A DNA stretch of 64,000 nt, from assembly GCF_022259695.1 (NCBI RefSeq), contig NZ_CP092099.1, positions 1,906,471 through 1,970,470 of the forward strand. The letters run 5' to 3'. The notes under the pieces were generated by a model. The model was not told where the DNA came from, ran no database searches, and saw only the letters and a program-made list of their open reading frames with translations. This document shows, piece after piece, positions 1 through 8,620 of this stretch (positions within the stretch are counted from its first letter, which is position 1; the number at the start of each line of letters is the position of its first letter). A program made the position numbers and the translations under genes. The stretch comes from Flaviramulus sp. BrNp1-15 (GTDB lineage Bacteria; Bacteroidota; Bacteroidia; Flavobacteriales; Flavobacteriaceae).

Positions 1-46
1 TAGTTTTTAATAGTAATTCATTTTAGTTGTATTTTTAGATGCTGTA

Positions 47-1069
47 ATGGATTCACTAACTCAAATTGTACTAGGCGCTGCTTGTGGCGAAGCTGTATTA
101 GGAAAAAAAATTGGTAACAAAGCTTTATTTTATGGAGTTATAGGTGGTACAATTCCAGATTTAGATGTTTACGTAGGTAATCTGCTTTATAACAATCAAA
201 TTGATGCCATGTTATTTCATAGAGGGTTTATGCACTCTATATTGTTTTCTGTTTTAGGCGCTTTTTTACTTGGTTGGTTAGTACACAAATTATATAATTC
301 AGGACAACGTTTACATACAACTACTCAAAAAAATTGGACTAGTTTATTTTTCTGGTCTTTATTTACACATCCTATTTTAGATTGCTTTACACCTTACGGA
401 ACACAATTATTTGCACCATTTAGCAATTATAGAGTGGCTTTAAATAACATTGCAGTTGTAGATCCTATGTATACCTTACCGTTTTTAATTTGCATGATTG
501 CTCTTATGTTTTTTAATAGAACCTCTGTTAAAAGACGCTTTTGGTTGAAATTAGGATTGGGTATTAGTTCTGTTTATATGCTATTTACCTTTGGTAATAA
601 GTTATATATAGATTCGGTATTTAAAAAATCTTTGAAAGACAATAAAATAAGTTCTACTCGATTTAGTACTCAACCAGCTATTTTTAATAACGTATTATGG
701 TTTGGTATAGCAGAAACAGATACTTCTTATTTTGTTGCCGATTATTCCTTATTTGATACTAAAGATAGATTTTTAAATTTTAGATCGATACCAAAACAAA
801 GAGATTTACCTCCTTCAGAATTTATTGATATTAAAAACCTGGCTTGGTTTAGCAATCAATATTACAGTGTTTATAAAATTGATAACAATGAATATTCATA
901 TAACGATTTACGATATCCGTTATTAGATGAAACAAACCCTAATTCTTCCGTATTTAGTTTATTACTTTACAAAGATGAAAATAGACTAAATATGAAGCCT
1001 TTTGAACCCAAATTTGAAGGTTTTAATAACATAATGACCACTATGTGGCTTCGTATGAAAGGGATTTAG
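47..1069 (+). CDS. YdjM/DUF457-family membrane metal-dependent hydrolase
   Basis: The protein has 340 residues. Its N-terminus (MDSLTQIVLGAACGEAVLG, then GGTIPDLDVY and HRGFMHS) is the typical start of the YdjM/DUF457 family of inner-membrane proteins annotated as metal-dependent hydrolases. The Asp and His residues of these motifs are the presumed metal ligands. Several hydrophobic segments follow in the first 190 residues, and the last 150 residues form a soluble tail. The substrate is unknown. Its 3' end overlaps the convergent next gene by 4 bases. The family call is firm; the biochemical role is not. Confidence 0.8.
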   Translation: MDSLTQIVLGAACGEAVLGKKIGNKALFYGVIGGTIPDLDVYVGNLLYNNQIDAMLFHRGFMHSILFSVLGAFLLGWLVHKLYNSGQRLHTTTQKNWTSLFFWSLFTHPILDCFTPYGTQLFAPFSNYRVALNNIAVVDPMYTLPFLICMIALMFFNRTSVKRRFWLKLGLGISSVYMLFTFGNKLYIDSVFKKSLKDNKISSTRFSTQPAIFNNVLWFGIAETDTSYFVADYSLFDTKDRFLNFRSIPKQRDLPPSEFIDIKNLAWFSNQYYSVYKIDNNEYSYNDLRYPLLDETNPNSSVFSLLLYKDENRLNMKPFEPKFEGFNNIMTTMWLRMKGI

Positions 1070-2286
1070 CAAATTCTTAATTTTGAATCTAATATATTTA
1101 ATTCCTCCATGCATTTACGCATCATCTTGTAAGTACGTTCAATATCTGCATCTAAACCTATTGAAAATCGAATTAAGCCATCGCTTAAACCCATTGTTTT
1201 TTGTTCCTCTTCTGGAATTTCTGATGATGTAGAAGTTCCCGGAGCACTAAACAGCGTTTTGTAAAATCCTAAACTAACGGCCAAATAACCAAGGTTTCGG
1301 TTTTGCATAAGTTCCATTAATTCATTGGCTTTTTCTAATGAACCAACATCAATAGTTAGCATACTTCCAAACCCATATTGAGGGTTCATCATTGTTTTAA
1401 ATAATTCATGAGAAGGATGCGATTTTAATCCTGGATATACCGTTTTTAAACCATCTTTTTCAAATTTTTCTGCAAGGAATAAACCATTTTTACTGTGTTG
1501 TTGCATTCTAATATGCAATGTTCTTAGGTTTTTTAAAATTGAAGCCGCTCGTAAACTATCCATTGTAGAACCTAAAAGCATTGAAGCTCCAGAATTTACA
1601 TTACGTAAATCATTTATAAATTCTTGAGTCCCGCAAACAACTCCACCAACAGTATCACTAGAACCATTAATAAATTTTGTTAAGCTATGTATTACAATAT
1701 CTGCTCCTAATATAGCTGGTGATATTGATAAAGGAGAAAATGTATTATCTACAACTAATTTTAAGTTATGGCGTTTAGCAATTTCAGATAATCCTTTAAT
1801 ATCTGCAACTTCTAGAAGCGGGTTACTAACCGATTCACAGTAAAGAGCTTTAGTGTTTTTAGTAATTGCTGCCTCAACACTTTCCAAATTTGTAATGTCT
1901 ACAAAAGATGTCTCTATATTTAAACGAGGTATAAAGTTTTTTAAGAATGCATAGGTTCCTCCATAAATAGTTCTGCTAGAAACAATATGGTCGCCAGCAC
2001 CACATAATTGCAATAATACAGGTGTAATAGCGCCCATACCAGATGCAGCAACATTTGCAGTTTCTGTACCTTCCATAGCAGCTAAAGCTTCTCCTAAATA
2101 TAAGTTAGAAGGCGAGGAGTGACGAGAATATAAATAACAACCATCTGCATTTCCTTCAAACGTATCAAACATTGTTTTTGCAGATAGAAAAGTGTAAGTA
2201 GATGAATCTGATATGGAGGGGTTTACACCTCCAAATTCGCCAAAATATTGTAAGTCTTGTATATTATTTGCGGGTTTAAATGCCAT
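1066..2286 (-). CDS. Cys/Met metabolism PLP-dependent enzyme (trans-sulfuration family)
   Basis: This 406-residue protein belongs to the fold-type I family that includes cystathionine gamma-synthase, cystathionine gamma-lyase and methionine gamma-lyase. The PLP lysine lies in HSLTKFINGSSDTVGG, and the cofactor loop SGMGAI and RTIYGGTY are present. Canonical methionine gamma-lyases carry a cysteine in the YGCT position; this protein has YGGT, as in the cystathionine/O-acetylhomoserine enzymes, so the exact reaction is open. It is divergent from an Lrp/AsnC regulator, which suggests amino-acid-responsive control (inference). Confidence 0.85.
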   Translation of the reverse strand: MAFKPANNIQDLQYFGEFGGVNPSISDSSTYTFLSAKTMFDTFEGNADGCYLYSRHSSPSNLYLGEALAAMEGTETANVAASGMGAITPVLLQLCGAGDHIVSSRTIYGGTYAFLKNFIPRLNIETSFVDITNLESVEAAITKNTKALYCESVSNPLLEVADIKGLSEIAKRHNLKLVVDNTFSPLSISPAILGADIVIHSLTKFINGSSDTVGGVVCGTQEFINDLRNVNSGASMLLGSTMDSLRAASILKNLRTLHIRMQQHSKNGLFLAEKFEKDGLKTVYPGLKSHPSHELFKTMMNPQYGFGSMLTIDVGSLEKANELMELMQNRNLGYLAVSLGFYKTLFSAPGTSTSSEIPEEEQKTMGLSDGLIRFSIGLDADIERTYKMMRKCMEELNILDSKLRIC

Positions 2287-2444
2287 GAGTTCTGAGTTTT
2301 AGTTATTACAAAATTTAATTATTTTAGTATAAAAAACAACACAAATGATATTTTGTAGAAAATAAAACTATAGTTATTTAAAATAATAGATTAATTTACT
2401 TTAGAATTAATACTTATTACTATTTTTATGAAAAATTTTCAATT

Positions 2445-2903
2445 ATGATATTTGATAGCACAGATAAAAGATTATTGGAGTATTTACAACAAGACAGTAA
2501 ACAAACTAATAAAGAGCTTTCTAATAAGTTGAACCTTTCTGTAACTGCTGTTTATGAACGTATTAAAAAACTTGAAAAAGAAGGCTTCATAAATAAATAT
2601 GTGGCTTTAATTAACAAAGAAAAAATTAATAGAAATTTTGTGGTGTTTTGTCATGTTAAGTTGGTGCAACATTCACAAGATTATGTTATAAAATTCGAAA
2701 ACGAAGTAGCAAATTTGAGTGAGGTTTTAGAATGTTATCATATAAGTGGCGATTATGATTACTTGCTAAAAGTTTTAGTGAAAGACATGGCAGCTTTTAG
2801 AGAATTTATGGTAGATAAGTTAACTACAATAAATCATATTGGAAGCACACATAGTATGTTTGTTATAAATGAAGTGAAGCATACCACAGCAATTAATTTT
2901 TAA
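2445..2903 (+). CDS. Lrp/AsnC-family transcriptional regulator
   Basis: The protein has 152 residues, the standard Lrp length. The N-terminal winged helix (DKRLLEYLQQDSKQTNKELSNKLNLSVTAVYERIKKLEKEGFI) is followed by a RAM/AsnC effector-binding domain with the usual GDYDYLLKV segment. Proteins of this family bind amino acids and form octamers that control amino-acid metabolism genes. The gene is divergent from the PLP enzyme across a 158-bp AT-rich intergenic region, so that enzyme is its likely target (inference). A CPBP-family gene follows after one base. Confidence 0.92.
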   Translation: MIFDSTDKRLLEYLQQDSKQTNKELSNKLNLSVTAVYERIKKLEKEGFINKYVALINKEKINRNFVVFCHVKLVQHSQDYVIKFENEVANLSEVLECYHISGDYDYLLKVLVKDMAAFREFMVDKLTTINHIGSTHSMFVINEVKHTTAINF

Positions 2904-2904
2904 T

Positions 2905-3531
2905 ATGAGTTCAATACGCTATAAGAGTTTAGAGTTTTTTATCATTTTTATTGTTTTACCTGTAAGTTTTGCGTTAAATTATTCTGTTTGGATAAAATTA
3001 AGCTTAGGCTTTATTGGGTTTGTTTATATTATTTATACACTACTAAAAGTGGAAAAAGAAAAATTTAAAATAGCACCAAACCTTAATTGGAAATTATTTT
3101 GGAAAGAAACTATTGTTAAGCTGTTTATAATAGCTGCTATAACATCAAGTTTTGTTTATTTAACAGATAAAGAATCACTGTTTAATGTCATAATAAATAA
3201 ACCCAAATTATGGATTTTAATATTGTTTATTTATAGTTTGTTTTCAGTGTATCCCCAAGAATTAATTTACAGAACTTTTTTCTTTAAAAGATACCATGAC
3301 CTTTTTAATAATAAATCATTTCTAATATTTATAAACGCTGTAGTATTTTCGTTAGGGCATATATTTTTCAAAAATGCATTAGTAATTGTTTTAACCTTTC
3401 TTGGAGGATTATTATTTGCTATTACTTATAATAAAACAAAATCTACATTATTAGTTTCTATAGAGCATGCAATTTATGGTTGTTGGTTGTTTACAATAGG
3501 CATGGGCAGTATGTTAGGATTTCCAACTTAA
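2905..3531 (+). CDS. CPBP-family intramembrane protease-like protein
   Basis: This 208-residue protein has about six hydrophobic segments and the CPBP (Abi/CAAX prenyl protease-like) motifs: PQELIYRTFFFKRY, then FSLGHIFF and SIEHAIYG with the two conserved histidines. The first glutamate of the usual EExxxR motif is glutamine here (QELIYR), a variant I recall from other Bacteroidota members. It starts one base after the regulator's stop, so co-transcription is likely. No substrate can be inferred. Confidence 0.75.
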   Translation: MSSIRYKSLEFFIIFIVLPVSFALNYSVWIKLSLGFIGFVYIIYTLLKVEKEKFKIAPNLNWKLFWKETIVKLFIIAAITSSFVYLTDKESLFNVIINKPKLWILILFIYSLFSVYPQELIYRTFFFKRYHDLFNNKSFLIFINAVVFSLGHIFFKNALVIVLTFLGGLLFAITYNKTKSTLLVSIEHAIYGCWLFTIGMGSMLGFPT

Positions 3532-3637
3532 TTTATCGATGAATTTTAATTTTAACAAACTAAATCTTACATATATTAAAACTTTTTTACTATTTTTAGA
3601 GTGCTATTATTAACTATTAATTAATTAAATTAGAAAC

Positions 3638-4150
3638 ATGAAAAAACTAGCCTACCTTATTTTAGGATTTATTATTGGAGCCGTATTAACCTATTATTTT
3701 TGTCCACGAGAACGGTCTGGAGCACCCGATGTTATTGTAAGAGCACCGAAAGACACTATATCGGTAACGGAAGCTATAAAATTAAGCAATAATTGGGCAG
3801 CTAATAACGAAACCGAAATAGATTCGCTTCTGGAAGTTGAAGGTTCAAGAAAAAAAACACGTTCAGTTTCATGGTCTTTAGATGAAATTAATGAGTATTT
3901 AACCTATGCTCAAGCGGAATCTGATACTTTAGGATATACAATGACTGGTGTAAGAGTATATTTAGGTAACTATGGTAAAAATGCTAAACCACCAAGAAAA
4001 AATAGAAATACGATGTTCATTGTACCAACGGGTCATAAAAATGTATCTAAAGCTAGTATTGCACCTAATTTTACAGTTTTTAAAGATGAAGATATTCCTG
4101 CGCCGCCGTTGAATGATGGAGTTGGTGGTAGTAATGGATATCCCCAATAA
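3638..4150 (+). CDS. Hypothetical membrane-anchored protein
   Basis: The protein has 170 residues. A single N-terminal hydrophobic anchor (LAYLILGFIIGAVLTYYF) is followed by a soluble, probably periplasmic domain ending in a Gly/Pro-rich tail (PAPPLNDGVGGSNGYP). I do not recognise a family. The last codons overlap the next gene, which places it at the head of the unit made of three 7-TM paralogs and a histidine kinase. A sensory accessory role is conceivable but unsupported by motifs. Confidence 0.6.
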   Translation: MKKLAYLILGFIIGAVLTYYFCPRERSGAPDVIVRAPKDTISVTEAIKLSNNWAANNETEIDSLLEVEGSRKKTRSVSWSLDEINEYLTYAQAESDTLGYTMTGVRVYLGNYGKNAKPPRKNRNTMFIVPTGHKNVSKASIAPNFTVFKDEDIPAPPLNDGVGGSNGYPQ

Positions 4151-4892
4151 ATTTTCTGTGCAAGATTTTTTTTTAAAAAACTATTATTTATTAACACACA
4201 TGGTAGAGGTTATATCTGCTCTAACAGGTGTGTTTTTATTTAGAAAGTACAAAGAATCAATTTCAAAATATTTTATACTATTTTTAGTTTATTTGAATAT
4301 ATGTGAATTTTTAGCCTCTTATACAAGATTTGTTTTTCCTGATAAGTTTTTGAATTTTCTTGTTGGATCTTTAATAGAGAAAAACTATTGGTGGTCAACA
4401 TTATATTGGAAAATAGGAGCTATTATGTTTTTTGTATTTTATTATCGTAAAATATTGAAAAATAAACGTTTTAATAAAATAGTTAAGTTGGCGAGTTACA
4501 CCTTTTTTATTTTTTCAATAATTTATATTTTGTTTCATTGGAAAGCTTTTTTTGTTAGTTACTTCCCTATAATAAGTGTTTTGGGAGCCATTATAGTTTT
4601 TCTTTGCACTGTGTTCTATTTTATTGAAATACTTCAGAGTGAAAAAGTATTAACGTTTTATAAATCATTAAATTTTTATATCAGTGCTGCCATTTTCGTT
4701 TGGTGGTTAATTATTACTCCCATAGTTTTTTATGATAACTATACATCTTATGAAGTTGGTATTTATGAAAGAGATTGGGATTATATTAAATTAAGAAGAC
4801 TTTTGTATTTGTCCGCCAATATAATTATGTATCTAACTTTTACATTCGCTTTAATATTCTGTAAACCTGAATACGATTTAGTTTCCGATTAA
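4134..4892 (+). CDS. Seven-helix membrane protein, paralog 1 of 3
   Basis: I count seven hydrophobic helices and no recognised domain. The start at 4134 (MDIPNKFSVQDFF) is preferred over in-frame ATGs at 4113 and 4116 because it matches the paralog N-termini and shortens the overlap with the preceding gene. Family hallmarks shared with the next two genes are an LLTH.VE..AA.TG segment in helix 1, a YWW motif before helix 3, VFYFIEIL in helix 5, WWLIITP in helix 6 and MYLTFTFALIFCKPE at the end. Conserved intramembrane His and Glu residues hint at ligand or metal binding (inference). Confidence 0.65.
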   Translation: MDIPNKFSVQDFFLKNYYLLTHMVEVISALTGVFLFRKYKESISKYFILFLVYLNICEFLASYTRFVFPDKFLNFLVGSLIEKNYWWSTLYWKIGAIMFFVFYYRKILKNKRFNKIVKLASYTFFIFSIIYILFHWKAFFVSYFPIISVLGAIIVFLCTVFYFIEILQSEKVLTFYKSLNFYISAAIFVWWLIITPIVFYDNYTSYEVGIYERDWDYIKLRRLLYLSANIIMYLTFTFALIFCKPEYDLVSD

Positions 4893-4897
4893 GTTGA

Positions 4898-5629
4898 ATG
4901 GACTTTCTAATACAATATTATTTCTTACTTACCCATTCTGTAGAAACTTTAGCAGCTTTTACAGGCTTGATTTTATATAAAAAATATAAATACACTTCAG
5001 TTAAATACTTTATTTGGTTTCTAATAATTATATGTCTTTGTGAACATTTTGGATTGTATGTTAGATATGTAAGACCAGACAGAAGTCTACATTTTTTAAT
5101 TGGTACAAAATTTCAAAAAAACCACTGGTGGTATAATTTATTTTGGTCTATTGGAGGAATAATGTTTTATGCATTTTATTATCATAAAATTCTAAAAACA
5201 AGATATTTTAAATTAATAATTAAACACTCAAGTTATTGCTTTTTAATATTTTGTATAATTTATTACCTGATTCGTTTTGAAGAATTTTTTCACACATTTT
5301 TCCCTGTTATAGATATCTTAGGTGGTATTGTAATTTTTCTTTGTGTTGTTCTTTATTTCATCGAAATTTTGCAAAGTGAAAGAATTTTATACTTTCATAA
5401 ATCTATAAACTTTTACATTAATGCTACTATTTTTATGTGGTGGCTTGTTATTACCCCATTGGTTTTTTATGAAATTTATCATACTTATGAAATGGATGGC
5501 AATAGAAATGATGCCAGTTTTTGGAACATACGCTCTTATATTTACTTGTTTTCAAATCTATTTATGTATTTAACCTTTACATTTGCTTTAATATTTTGTA
5601 AACCAGAGCACGATTTAATTTCCGATTAA
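4898..5629 (+). CDS. Seven-helix membrane protein, paralog 2 of 3
   Basis: This 243-residue protein is homologous along its full length to the genes on either side, with the same seven-helix pattern and the same motifs (LLTHSVETLAAFTG, HWWYNLFW, FYFIEILQSE, MWWLVITP, terminal TFALIFCKPEHDLISD). It begins five bases after the stop of paralog 1. The array probably arose by tandem duplication. No characterised homolog is recognised. Confidence 0.65.
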   Translation: MDFLIQYYFLLTHSVETLAAFTGLILYKKYKYTSVKYFIWFLIIICLCEHFGLYVRYVRPDRSLHFLIGTKFQKNHWWYNLFWSIGGIMFYAFYYHKILKTRYFKLIIKHSSYCFLIFCIIYYLIRFEEFFHTFFPVIDILGGIVIFLCVVLYFIEILQSERILYFHKSINFYINATIFMWWLVITPLVFYEIYHTYEMDGNRNDASFWNIRSYIYLFSNLFMYLTFTFALIFCKPEHDLISD

Positions 5630-5630
5630 T

Positions 5631-6335
5631 TTGAATGATTTCCTTATACAATATTACAGCTTGGTTACTCATTCTGTAGAAGCTTTAGCGGCTTTTACAG
5701 GGCTTTTGTTGTATAGAAAATATAAAGATTCAACAGCTAAATATTTTATCTACTTTTTATTTTATTCTACACTTTGTGATACTTTGGGTAGTTATACAAA
5801 ATATGTGAAAAACGATGGGTTTTTGAGTTTTCTTGATGGTACTTTGTTTCAAAAAAATTACTGGTGGTATACTTTGTTTTGGAGCGTATTTTCTATTGTT
5901 TTTTATACATTTTATTATAACAAAATAATAAAGAATATAAAGTTTAAAAGTGTTATAAAATATAGTGGTTATGCATTTTTATTATTTTCTGTGGGCTATA
6001 TTATTATAAATTTTGATAGTTATTTTAAAACCTCACTACCTCCAATTAGTGTGTTTGGAGCTTTAATAATATTTTTATGTACTGTTTTTTATTTCATAGA
6101 AATATTATTAAGTGATACCATTTTAGTATTTTACAAATCACTAAACTTTTATATTAGTATTACTATATTTATTTGGTGGCTTATTATAACACCGCTTGGG
6201 TTTTTTGAAAGGTATTTTTTTACCTCAGATTGGGATTTTGTATTTTTAAAATGGCAAATTTATTTATTTGCTAATATTTTTATGTATTTAACTTTTACAT
6301 TTGCTTTAATATGGTGCAGACCACAGAACGAATAG
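5631..6335 (+). CDS. Seven-helix membrane protein, paralog 3 of 3, TTG start
   Basis: This is the third tandem copy, 234 residues with the same motifs (LVTHSVEALAAFTG, YWWYTLFW, IWWLIITP). The reading frame opens only with TTG one base after the previous stop. An ATG four bases downstream is out of frame and looks like the ancestral start: aligned to paralog 2 it has lost one base just after ATG. Either TTG now initiates translation or a base is missing from the sequence. The 3' end overlaps the histidine kinase start by 25 bases. Confidence 0.6.
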   Translation: MNDFLIQYYSLVTHSVEALAAFTGLLLYRKYKDSTAKYFIYFLFYSTLCDTLGSYTKYVKNDGFLSFLDGTLFQKNYWWYTLFWSVFSIVFYTFYYNKIIKNIKFKSVIKYSGYAFLLFSVGYIIINFDSYFKTSLPPISVFGALIIFLCTVFYFIEILLSDTILVFYKSLNFYISITIFIWWLIITPLGFFERYFFTSDWDFVFLKWQIYLFANIFMYLTFTFALIWCRPQNE

Positions 6336-7117
6336 CTAGTACAGCTTCAGAAAGATATTTATTGATTTATATGATAGCTGTTTTAGTTATTGTAACCACA
6401 TTAGTTATTATATTTTTTGTGGTGTTTTTAAAACGAAAAAACAAATTACTTCTAGAACGTGTAAAACAACAACAAGCCTTTGAGGCAGAAATAGCGCAAG
6501 CACAAACAGAAACTCAAGAGCAAACTTTAAAAAATATTGGTTGGGAATTACATGATAATATTGGGCAGTTATTGTCTTTTGCCAGTATGCAACTTAGTAT
6601 TTTAAAAATGCAGGTAGCAGATGATGTAAAAGACAAATTTAAAGATACTTCTAAAGCGCTTAAAGAAAGTTTAGCCGAAGTACGCCAATTATCTAAAACC
6701 CTAAATAATGAAGTGGTTTTAAATATTGGTTTTGAAAAATCTATTACCAATGAATTGAATCGATTAAAAAAGATGAAGTTCACATCTGCTGAGTTAAAAA
6801 TAATAGGAGATAAGATTGAGTTTGTTAATCGAAAACATGAAATTATTATTTTTAGAATTCTTCAAGAGTTTTTATCAAATTCCGTAAAATATTCCGAAGC
6901 AAAAAACTTAAGCATTTCTTTGGATTATCAACCAAATCGTTTGGTAATTACAGCAACAGATGATGGAAAAGGATTTGATATTGATACCGTTGAAAAAGGC
7001 TCTGGTTTAATTAATATGAAAAGTAGAGCGGCTCTAGTAAAGGCTAAACTAGATTTAACATCTAAACCTAATGAAGGTGTTAAATTAGTAATAGACTATC
7101 CTTTTGATAAATTATAG
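6311..7117 (+). CDS. Membrane sensor histidine kinase (HisKA_3/NarX-DesK type)
   Basis: The protein has 268 residues. One transmembrane helix lies at about 17-40, a coiled coil at about 45-75, and a HisKA_3 dimerisation domain carries the phosphoacceptor His81 in ELHDNIGQ. The HATPase_c domain has an N-box (FRILQEFLSNSVKYSEA), DDGKGFD and GSGLINMKSRA. There is almost no extracytoplasmic domain, so sensing probably depends on partner proteins. The overlap with the third 7-TM paralog suggests those proteins are the partners (inference). No response regulator is adjacent; kinases of this class normally phosphorylate a LuxR-type regulator. Confidence 0.88.
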   Translation: MVQTTERIASTASERYLLIYMIAVLVIVTTLVIIFFVVFLKRKNKLLLERVKQQQAFEAEIAQAQTETQEQTLKNIGWELHDNIGQLLSFASMQLSILKMQVADDVKDKFKDTSKALKESLAEVRQLSKTLNNEVVLNIGFEKSITNELNRLKKMKFTSAELKIIGDKIEFVNRKHEIIIFRILQEFLSNSVKYSEAKNLSISLDYQPNRLVITATDDGKGFDIDTVEKGSGLINMKSRAALVKAKLDLTSKPNEGVKLVIDYPFDKL

Positions 7118-7205
7118 TCATTTCGACGATAGGAGAAATCACATAACACAAGTTATTTCAATTCTTTACGAGATGTCTCAATTGTACCTTATATCAACAT
7201 GACTA
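7115..7205. repeat. Imperfect palindromic repeat between convergent genes
   Basis: The segment begins TAGTCATTTCGACG and ends ATCAACATGACTA, so its 7-bp termini are perfect inverted repeats. The inner arms (GGAGAAATC and GAGATGTCTC) are also partly complementary. It fills the gap between the histidine kinase and the convergent aldehyde dehydrogenase gene. It resembles a dispersed intergenic repeat that I recall from Flavobacteriaceae genomes, and it could act as a bidirectional transcription end or be a small mobile palindrome. Confidence 0.55.
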
Positions 7206-7216
7206 AAAGTAACTAA

Positions 7217-8620
7217 TCAAGAAAAGTAGCTAAACAGTTTTTTTATTAATCCAAAATTTTCTTTGTAAGGTGCATAACGCATTGAAGGGTCAAGCCAATT
7301 CCCGCGTTTTATAATGGATTTATTATGTGAAAACGTATCAAAACCAAATTTACCATGATAACTTCCCATACCACTTGCGCCAACACCTCCAAAAGGTAAT
7401 TTATCATTACCAAAATGAATTAATGAGTCATTTACAACACCGCCACCAAAACTGTATTTACTAATTATATGTTTTATAAAAGCTTTCTTGTTTGAAAACA
7501 CATAAAGCGATAATGGTTTTTCAAAATTCCATATTATAGATTCTATATCAGTTTCATTCTCGTAAGACAAAATAGGCAAAATGGGTCCGAATATTTCATC
7601 TTGCATCACTTCACTGTTTAAACTGGGATTATCAATTAGAGTAGGAGCAATGTAGCACTCATTTTCATCAACTTCACCGCCAAAAACAATAGTGCTGTCA
7701 TGTAACATTTTTTTGAGTCTTAAAACATTCTTTTTATTAATAATTCGAGGAAAACTTTTTGACTCTTTTGGGTTATTACCATATCTAGTAACTATTTCAG
7801 CTTTTAAAAGCTCAATAAATTTATCTTTAATATTCGCTTTAATAATTACATAATCGGGTGCAATACAAGTTTGTCCACCATTAAAAAATTTCCCCCAGCT
7901 TAGGCGTTTTGCAACTAATTTTAAGTTAGCAGAATCATCAATAATACAAGGCGATTTTCCACCTAGTTCTAAAGTTACAGGTGTTAAATGTTTTGCGGCC
8001 GCTTTTGCAACAATTTTACCCACAGGAACACTTCCGGTAAAAAATATATAATCCCATTTTTGAGCTAGTAGTTCTGTAGACGTTTCAACACCGCCTTCAA
8101 CAGATGCAACAACTTCACTTGTAAAGACCTTTTCAATAATTTCTGTGAGTAATTTTGATGTATTAATAGTTAGTTCGCTTGGTTTTAAAACCACTGTATT
8201 ACCTGCAGAAATAGCCATTATTAATGGGTTGATTGCCAGTAAAAAGGGGTAGTTCCAGGGAGCGATAACTAATATATTACCGTAAGGTTCTTTATAGATA
8301 TAATCTTTTGATGGGAATGTTAATAACGATGATGTTACACGCTCTGGTTTAGACCATTTTTTTACATTTTTAATGGCAGAATTTAATTCAGACATAACCA
8401 AACCAAATTCACTTATAAAAGATTCAAATTCAGGTTTGTTAAAATCGTTTTTTAAAGCCTCGTAAATATCTTGCTCTCTTAATTGAATTTCTGTTTTTAA
8501 AGTCTTTAACAATGATAGTCTAAACGAAACAGACTTTGTTTTTTGAGATTTAAAAAGGGCTCTTTGAGCAGATATTATGTTGGGTATAGTATTCAAAAGT
8601 TTTTCTTTAAATATAATCAA
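7217..8620 (-). CDS. Aldehyde dehydrogenase (ALDH3-like)
   Basis: The protein has 467 residues, shorter than typical 490-500-residue ALDHs and consistent with the ALDH3/fatty-aldehyde class. The catalytic glutamate lies in VTLELGGKSPCI and the catalytic cysteine in FFNGGQTCIAPDY. The NAD-binding FFTGSVPVGK segment and PWNYPFLLAINPL are present. It oxidises aldehydes to acids with NAD(P)+; the substrate is not evident. It follows the pseudouridine synthase gene directly, so it is in the same minus-strand unit as panB. Confidence 0.9.
   Translation of the reverse strand: MIIFKEKLLNTIPNIISAQRALFKSQKTKSVSFRLSLLKTLKTEIQLREQDIYEALKNDFNKPEFESFISEFGLVMSELNSAIKNVKKWSKPERVTSSLLTFPSKDYIYKEPYGNILVIAPWNYPFLLAINPLIMAISAGNTVVLKPSELTINTSKLLTEIIEKVFTSEVVASVEGGVETSTELLAQKWDYIFFTGSVPVGKIVAKAAAKHLTPVTLELGGKSPCIIDDSANLKLVAKRLSWGKFFNGGQTCIAPDYVIIKANIKDKFIELLKAEIVTRYGNNPKESKSFPRIINKKNVLRLKKMLHDSTIVFGGEVDENECYIAPTLIDNPSLNSEVMQDEIFGPILPILSYENETDIESIIWNFEKPLSLYVFSNKKAFIKHIISKYSFGGGVVNDSLIHFGNDKLPFGGVGASGMGSYHGKFGFDTFSHNKSIIKRGNWLDPSMRYAPYKENFGLIKKLFSYFS

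Noticed and set aside
1066-2286. Annotation as methionine gamma-lyase (mdeA)
   Set aside because: The active-site cysteine position reads YGGT, not YGCT, so only the broader trans-sulfuration family is supported.
2287-2444. SAM or cobalamin riboswitch upstream of the trans-sulfuration gene
   Set aside because: The 158-bp AT-rich intergenic region shows no conserved riboswitch core or strong stems.
3962-4147. Antisense frame opposite the gene at 3638-4150
   Set aside because: It lies entirely opposite a coding gene and has no start signal or family match.
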